This document shows positions 60,519-64,000 of a DNA stretch of 64,000 nucleotides, one piece after another. Numbering within the stretch: the stretch's first letter is position 1; every line of letters starts with the position of its first letter. The DNA lies in assembly GCA_964552015.1 (NCBI GenBank), contig CAZKFR010000013.1, positions 1 to 64,000 of the forward strand. The letters run 5' to 3'. The DNA is from Rhodocaloribacter sp964552015 (GTDB lineage: Bacteria > Bacteroidota > Rhodothermia > Rhodothermales > ISCAR-4553). Position numbers and translations under genes: made by a program. Below the pieces are notes generated by a model. It did no database searches. It saw only the letters and a program-made list of their open reading frames with translations, and was not told the origin of the DNA.

Positions 60519-61259
60519 TCAGAGGACGCGGGCTTCTTCGACGAGCTTTCTGGCCAGGGCACGCGCCAGCTCGTCCGGGTCGCCCTCGAGGAGCTGCCCC
60601 GGCTCGCGCTCGGGGATGGGTTCGAACGCTTTCACGACCGTCACCGGCAGGTCCTCGGCGGGCACCGTCGCCGCGATGGTGTCGAGGGGCTTCCGCTTGG
60701 CCCCCATGATGCCCTTGAGGGTGGGGATGCGGGGGTCGTTCATGTCGTTCGAACACGTGACCAGGCACGGCAGCGGAAGGGCGATGATCTCCTGCCCCAC
60801 ATCCCCCTGTCGGGTGACGACGAGCTGCCGCGTGTCGGCTTCGAAGGCCAGCCCCACGGCGTTCGAAGCATAGGGCAGCCCCAGCCGCTCGGCGAGCATG
60901 CTGCCGGTCAGGCCGGCGTCGGTGTCCTGCGCCTGCTTGCCCGTGGCGATGACGTCGTAGTCCTTGCCCGCCAGGTGGTCGGCCAGCATCTTCGCCACGG
61001 CCATCGAGTCGGGCCGCTCGTCGTCGCCGATGACCAGGTGCGTGGCGCGGTGTGCCCCCATGGCCAGCGCCTTCCGGATCGTCTCGGCCGCCGAGGCCGG
61101 GCCGATGAGCACCAGGTCGATCTCGCCCCCGTGCTGTTCCGTGAGGACGAGCGCTTCTTCGACGGCGGAAGCATCGTACGCGTTGAGCACCATGCGCCCG
61201 GTATGGATGGGGGCGTTCACGTCGGGGACCTGCTTGATGCAGATGCAGAATCGAATCAT
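60519..61259 (-). CDS. fixA: Electron transfer flavoprotein beta subunit (FixA)
   Basis: A 246-residue ETF beta subunit. FCICIKQVPDVNAPIHTG and LVLTEQHGGEIDLVLIGPASAAETIRKALAMGA are the nucleotide-fold start. The signature after it is VIATGKQAQDTDAGLTGSMLAERLGLPYAS, and later IALPLPCLVTCSNDMNDPRIPTLKGIMGAKRKPL. This loop binds AMP in classical ETFs and a second FAD in bifurcating FixAB. The window sequence does not settle which. It is the first gene of the fixABCX operon. Confidence 0.92.
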   Translation of the reverse strand: MIRFCICIKQVPDVNAPIHTGRMVLNAYDASAVEEALVLTEQHGGEIDLVLIGPASAAETIRKALAMGAHRATHLVIGDDERPDSMAVAKMLADHLAGKDYDVIATGKQAQDTDAGLTGSMLAERLGLPYASNAVGLAFEADTRQLVVTRQGDVGQEIIALPLPCLVTCSNDMNDPRIPTLKGIMGAKRKPLDTIAATVPAEDLPVTVVKAFEPIPEREPGQLLEGDPDELARALARKLVEEARVL

Positions 61260-61553
61260 CCCTGTGACCCAAAAAAATTCTATTTTCGGCCCGGCAAGCG
61301 CTTTTTTGGCATGCCCTGGGGATCAACTTACAAAACGTCCCTCTGGCGAGATTAGAAAATTGCGTAAATCGACCCGGCCAGGCCGGGCGTCCGGCATCCG
61401 TTCTGCGTGTGGCTCGTAGCACGGAACCCGGAGAACCGCCGGGGCCTGACGCACGGCCCCGGCATGGCCTGCGAAAAAGGCGTGTACGGCTTTCTTCCGG
61501 CGCTCCCGTTTCCGAATTTCCCTCTCGACGGCTACCAACCCACTCCGACCGGT
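61260..61553. other. Divergent intergenic region upstream of fixA and the small barrel gene
   Basis: A 294-bp gap, A+T-rich at 61265-61310 and 61330-61370. On the minus strand TAGAAT (near 61283-61278) resembles a -10 element about 20 bp before fixA, but the -35 is unclear. On the plus strand no promoter stands out. No gene is supported. Confidence 0.45.
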
Positions 61554-62066
61554 ATGGCTGACACGAAGCAGTTCATCGTTCTGTCGTTCGCCCTGATTGC
61601 GCTGAGCATGCCCCTGACTACCCCGGTGCAGGCCCAGTCGATGGCACCGCGCTTCGGGCTTGGCTTCGCGACGATGCTCAGCACCGAGGACGGCCTGGGG
61701 CTCGGGTTTCACGGCCGCGCCTCGGCCCCCGTCAACGCCGACCTGTCCTTCGCCGTGGACCTGGGCTTCGTCGGGTTCATCCTGGAAGGGCGCGACGAAG
61801 CCACCTACATCTTCGACCCGCAGGTGTCGGCCATCATCACGTTGCCCGGTGTGCGCAGCGCGCCCTACGTGCTCGGCGGCGTCGGCGGCTACATCCCGCT
61901 CAACGACAAGGACCGCACCGTCTCGGGCCCGACGATTCACCTGGGCATCGGCTGGGTCCGTGCCCTGAACGAGACGTCGCTGTTCTACGAACTCAACCCC
62001 GCCCTCATCATAGGCGAGACGAACGTCCAGTTTGCGCTGCCCTTCCGCCTCGGCCTGATCTTTTGA
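61554..62066 (+). CDS. Small outer-membrane beta-barrel protein
   Basis: A 170-residue protein of unknown function. MADTKQFIVLSFALIALSMPL is the signal peptide, cleaved after VQAQ. The remainder alternates in the beta-barrel manner (FGLGFATML, LGLGFHGRASAPVNADLSFAVDLGFVGFI, YVLGGVGGYIPL) and ends in FRLGLIF with a terminal Phe. The size fits an eight-stranded OmpA/OmpW-like barrel. The start is placed at 61554 rather than 61407 because only the shorter form begins with a signal peptide. Confidence 0.75.
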   Translation: MADTKQFIVLSFALIALSMPLTTPVQAQSMAPRFGLGFATMLSTEDGLGLGFHGRASAPVNADLSFAVDLGFVGFILEGRDEATYIFDPQVSAIITLPGVRSAPYVLGGVGGYIPLNDKDRTVSGPTIHLGIGWVRALNETSLFYELNPALIIGETNVQFALPFRLGLIF

Positions 62067-62102
62067 TGCCCGGCCGCGCCAATCCCGGCAATGCCAGCGG
62101 TT

Positions 62103-62699
62103 TCAGTCCACGATGCGGCGGAGGATGGACTGGAGACGCTCATGGTCGTCGTCCAGCAGGCGGCTGAGTGCACGGCCGGCGGCGATGAGGTCGGCCTCGC
62201 CCTCGGTCTCCCCGCCGAAGGCCTCGTACCGTCCCCGCAGGACAGCCACGACGAGGTCGTCCACCGGCACGGCGGGGTCAGGGCTCTGGATGAGGGTGCG
62301 GAGGTAGTCGAACGGCGGGCCGAGCGCCCGCACCTCGTCGGCCGTGCACGCCTGGACGAAGCCGTGGATGGGTGCCGGGTGCGGGGGGAAGGTCTGGCGG
62401 AGCCGGCCCCGTGCATCGCGGTGGGCGAGCACCTGGGTCCGGAACGTGGTGCGCAACAGTGCCAGCACCTGCGGCATCTCGCGGACCAGCTCCTCCGGCG
62501 TCATCCCGAAAGCCACGGCACGCCGGTGCGGCTCGTAACTGCCCATCTCGACGTGGCTCACGACACCGTAGAGCACCGCTCCGCCCGGATGGGCCACCTT
62601 CACCCAGGCCCCGAACGCCGGGGCCTCCGCCTCCCGGTAGACCTCGGCCTCCCACGACCGGGTGTTCGAAGCGATCACTTCGGCAATCTGACCGTCCAA
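62103..62699 (-). CDS. HAS-barrel-like domain protein
   Basis: A 198-residue cytosolic protein. The N-terminal part (GQIAEVIASNTRSWEAEVY, FGAWVKVAHPGGAVLYGVVSHVEMGSYEPHR) has the look of the HAS barrel found at the N-terminus of HerA-type ATPases and ATP synthase subunits. The C-terminal half is helical (VDDLVVAVLRGRYEAFGGE). Free-standing HAS-barrel proteins exist in cyanobacteria, where their role is unknown. The only in-frame start that fits is a TTG at 62699. No HerA or NurA gene is in the window. Confidence 0.55.
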   Translation of the reverse strand: MDGQIAEVIASNTRSWEAEVYREAEAPAFGAWVKVAHPGGAVLYGVVSHVEMGSYEPHRRAVAFGMTPEELVREMPQVLALLRTTFRTQVLAHRDARGRLRQTFPPHPAPIHGFVQACTADEVRALGPPFDYLRTLIQSPDPAVPVDDLVVAVLRGRYEAFGGETEGEADLIAAGRALSRLLDDDHERLQSILRRIVD

Positions 62700-62895
62700 C
62701 GTCTTCGTACGTCTCGTTACTGGCTCCTGGGGGCCCCAAACTAATCATACGCCCTGCCCGATACAACACGTCCCGAGTGCCCCACGTCCCGTCAGGACGA
62801 AGCGACCTCAGATGGTGACACGGGGTTGTCGCTCCCCCTTCGTACCCTGCCCTCCATCCCAACACGTTTCCTCTCACAACCCGAAGAGGCATCCC

Positions 62896-63711
62896 ATGTC
62901 TGAAACCACATCTCAACCGAAGGCCCCGGCTCTATCGCACGCCCCCGGCACCTTCTGCTGGTGGGAAATCATCACCTCCGACCTGGAACGCTCGCGTTCC
63001 TTTTATTCCGAACTCTTCGGATGGAGTTATACCGAAAATCCAATCGGAGAAGGTCGCGTGTACGTCTCCTTTCAACAGGAGGGTCACGACGTCGCTGCCA
63101 CCTATGAACTCACACCCGAGATGAAGGCGCAGGGAGGACGTCCACACTGGTTCTCCTACATTGCAACGGAAGATGCCCGCGCAACGACGGAAAAGGTTCG
63201 GGAGCACGGAGGCACGGTCATGATGGAGCCTTTCGACGTGTTCGATCTTGGCAGCATGGCGATACTGCAGGACCCGACCGGCGCCGTGTTTGCCATCTGG
63301 CAGGCAAAAGCCCACCCTGGTGCCGGCCTCGTCGGTGAAGTCAATACCGTCTGTTGGAACGAACTGGCCACCCGGGACGCCGCCACAGCCACCGCCTTTT
63401 ACCGGGATGTTTTCGGGTACGAGATCGGCACGATGGAAACGCCCTCCGGTCCGTACACCCTGCTTCAGCAGGGCGAAGCCATGCGGGGCGGCATCCTCCA
63501 GATGACGGACGAATGGCCCGAAGGCATCCCCACCCACTGGATGCCCTACGTCAACGTGGCCGACTGCGACGACACGGCCCGTCGTGCCAAAACCCTGGGC
63601 GCCACCCTCTTGGTGCCCCCCACCGACATCCCACCGGTAGGACGTTTTTCCGTCATCAAAGACCCCGGAGGAGCCGTCTTCTCGATCATTCGCCTGAACG
63701 AACCCGCCTGA
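62896..63711 (+). CDS. VOC (glyoxalase/bleomycin-resistance/dioxygenase) family protein
   Basis: A 271-residue two-module VOC protein. Module 1: GTFCWWEIITSDLERSRSFYSELFGWSY to FDLGSMAILQDPTGAVFAIWQ. Module 2: NTVCWNELATRDAATATAFYRDVFGYEI to FSVIKDPGGAVFSIIRL. Each module has the beta-alpha-beta-beta-beta pattern. The usual His/Glu metal ligands are not obvious at all positions, so catalysis is uncertain. Similar fused proteins are annotated as hydroxylases or antibiotic resistance proteins without strong evidence. AGAGG lies 6 bases before ATG 62896. Codon use looks slightly less G+C-rich than in neighbouring genes. Confidence 0.85.
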   Translation: MSETTSQPKAPALSHAPGTFCWWEIITSDLERSRSFYSELFGWSYTENPIGEGRVYVSFQQEGHDVAATYELTPEMKAQGGRPHWFSYIATEDARATTEKVREHGGTVMMEPFDVFDLGSMAILQDPTGAVFAIWQAKAHPGAGLVGEVNTVCWNELATRDAATATAFYRDVFGYEIGTMETPSGPYTLLQQGEAMRGGILQMTDEWPEGIPTHWMPYVNVADCDDTARRAKTLGATLLVPPTDIPPVGRFSVIKDPGGAVFSIIRLNEPA

Positions 63712-63734
63712 CACAGACGGTAACGTGCAACCGG

Positions 63735-63779
63735 TGCCCGCCGCGACACCTCCCGAAGAGGGCATAGTCGCGGCGGGCA
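63735..63779. terminator. Long hairpin between convergent genes
   Basis: A perfect 13-bp inverted pair (TGCCCGCCGCGAC at 63735-63747 and GTCGCGGCGGGCA at 63767-63779) encloses a small inner CCTC/GAGG hairpin. On the plus strand TCTTCCT follows. It probably terminates the VOC gene and perhaps also the convergent gene. Confidence 0.65.
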
Positions 63780-63787
63780 TCTTCCTG

Positions 63788-64000
63788 TCACACGACCGGC
63801 CGCCGCTTGGCAGCCTGTTTGCGCGAGCCGGCCACGTGCATGCCTCTCGAGCGCATCTCACGCTCCATCATCTCATAGAAGAGCGCCTTTTCATGAGCCC
63901 GGATGACGGCCCGTTCGTGGGCTTCGGAAAGGATCATGGGATAGCCGTTTCCTTTCCGGCACTCGCTGAGCACGACGGCATGGACGAGATCGAGCAGGCC
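63788..64000 (-). CDS. Small unknown protein, open at the window edge
   Basis: The frame is open from the window end to a stop at 63788, giving at least 70 residues. A GTG at 63973 or an ATG at 63937 (PMILSEAHERAVIRAHEK) could be starts, so it may be complete or partial. The sequence is charged and helical (ERAVIRAHEKALFYEMMEREMRSRG) with a basic end (KQAAKRRPVV). No family is recognised. Confidence 0.45.
   Translation of the reverse strand, partial: GLLDLVHAVVLSECRKGNGYPMILSEAHERAVIRAHEKALFYEMMEREMRSRGMHVAGSRKQAAKRRPVV

Noticed and set aside
57787..61259. Nitrogen fixation island
   Set aside because: Only fixABCX is present. No nif or other fix genes lie in the window, and FixABCX is found in many non-diazotrophs.
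58662..61355. 897-codon plus-strand frame across fixA-fixC
   Set aside because: Opposite strand of a well-defined operon, and composition typical of antisense frames.
1..64000. tRNA, rRNA, tmRNA or known riboswitches
   Set aside because: I looked in the spacers for cloverleaf or riboswitch cores and found none convincing. A covariance-model scan would be decisive.

Overview
The window looks like a chromosomal piece of a high-G+C member of the Rhodothermota (Rhodothermia, Bacteroidota superphylum). The evidence is the mix of type IX secretion (T9SS) C-terminal sorting domains, a PorV/PorQ-family protein, carboxypeptidase-regulatory-domain TonB-dependent receptors with lipoprotein partners, and starts that mostly lack strong Shine-Dalgarno sites, all in very G+C-rich DNA. 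A run of exactly 100 N inside infB shows that this is a draft scaffold. I saw no rRNA, tRNA, CRISPR array or transposase. The only mobile-type elements are an intein and possibly a four-helix-bundle gene lodged between envelope genes.

Positions 1-13702 (+) form an envelope block: the tail of a T9SS cargo, a TonB-dependent receptor, an inserted four-helix-bundle gene, a large T9SS surface protein, a PorV-like barrel, a T9SS-exported peptidoglycan amidase, a SpoIID/LytB protein and a second TonB receptor. AACGTT-rich palindromic intergenic repeats punctuate this block and recur near 16.86 kb. Positions 13713-17644 hold an isoaspartyl peptidase (-), a translationally coupled MscS pair and a GT2 glycosyltransferase.

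Positions 17671-37221 are all on the minus strand. Read 5' to 3' the order is rho, an M50 protease, then rimP-nusA-infB-rbfA-truB-ribF-rpsO-pnp, an M16 protease, a sugar-nucleotide epimerase, scpA-scpB, an rRNA pseudouridine synthase and guaB. This is a core information-processing superoperon covering transcription, translation initiation, 30S maturation, RNA decay and chromosome segregation. The rimP leader has a promoter-like sequence and two tandem intrinsic terminators. guaB (IMP dehydrogenase) carries a 378-residue intein with a LAGLIDADG endonuclease, inserted in its catalytic loop.

Positions 37669-50132 hold housekeeping genes in short divergent or convergent groups: an alpha/beta hydrolase, a membrane-anchored MurF-like ligase, rnhB, aroK, truA, a kelch lipoprotein, tadA, moaB, yidD, a SleB-like hydrolase, msrP, an HNH nuclease, a MOSC protein and an M28 peptidase. 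Positions 50302-56762 (+) hold a DsbA-like lipoprotein, a TonB receptor coupled to a lipoprotein, an Hpt protein and a PAS histidine kinase. Positions 56783-61259 (-) hold fixA-fixB-fixC-fixX (electron-transfer flavoprotein plus quinone oxidoreductase and ferredoxin), followed by dinB-like and clpS genes. The window ends with a small outer-membrane barrel, a HAS-barrel-like protein, a VOC-family protein and a partial small gene.
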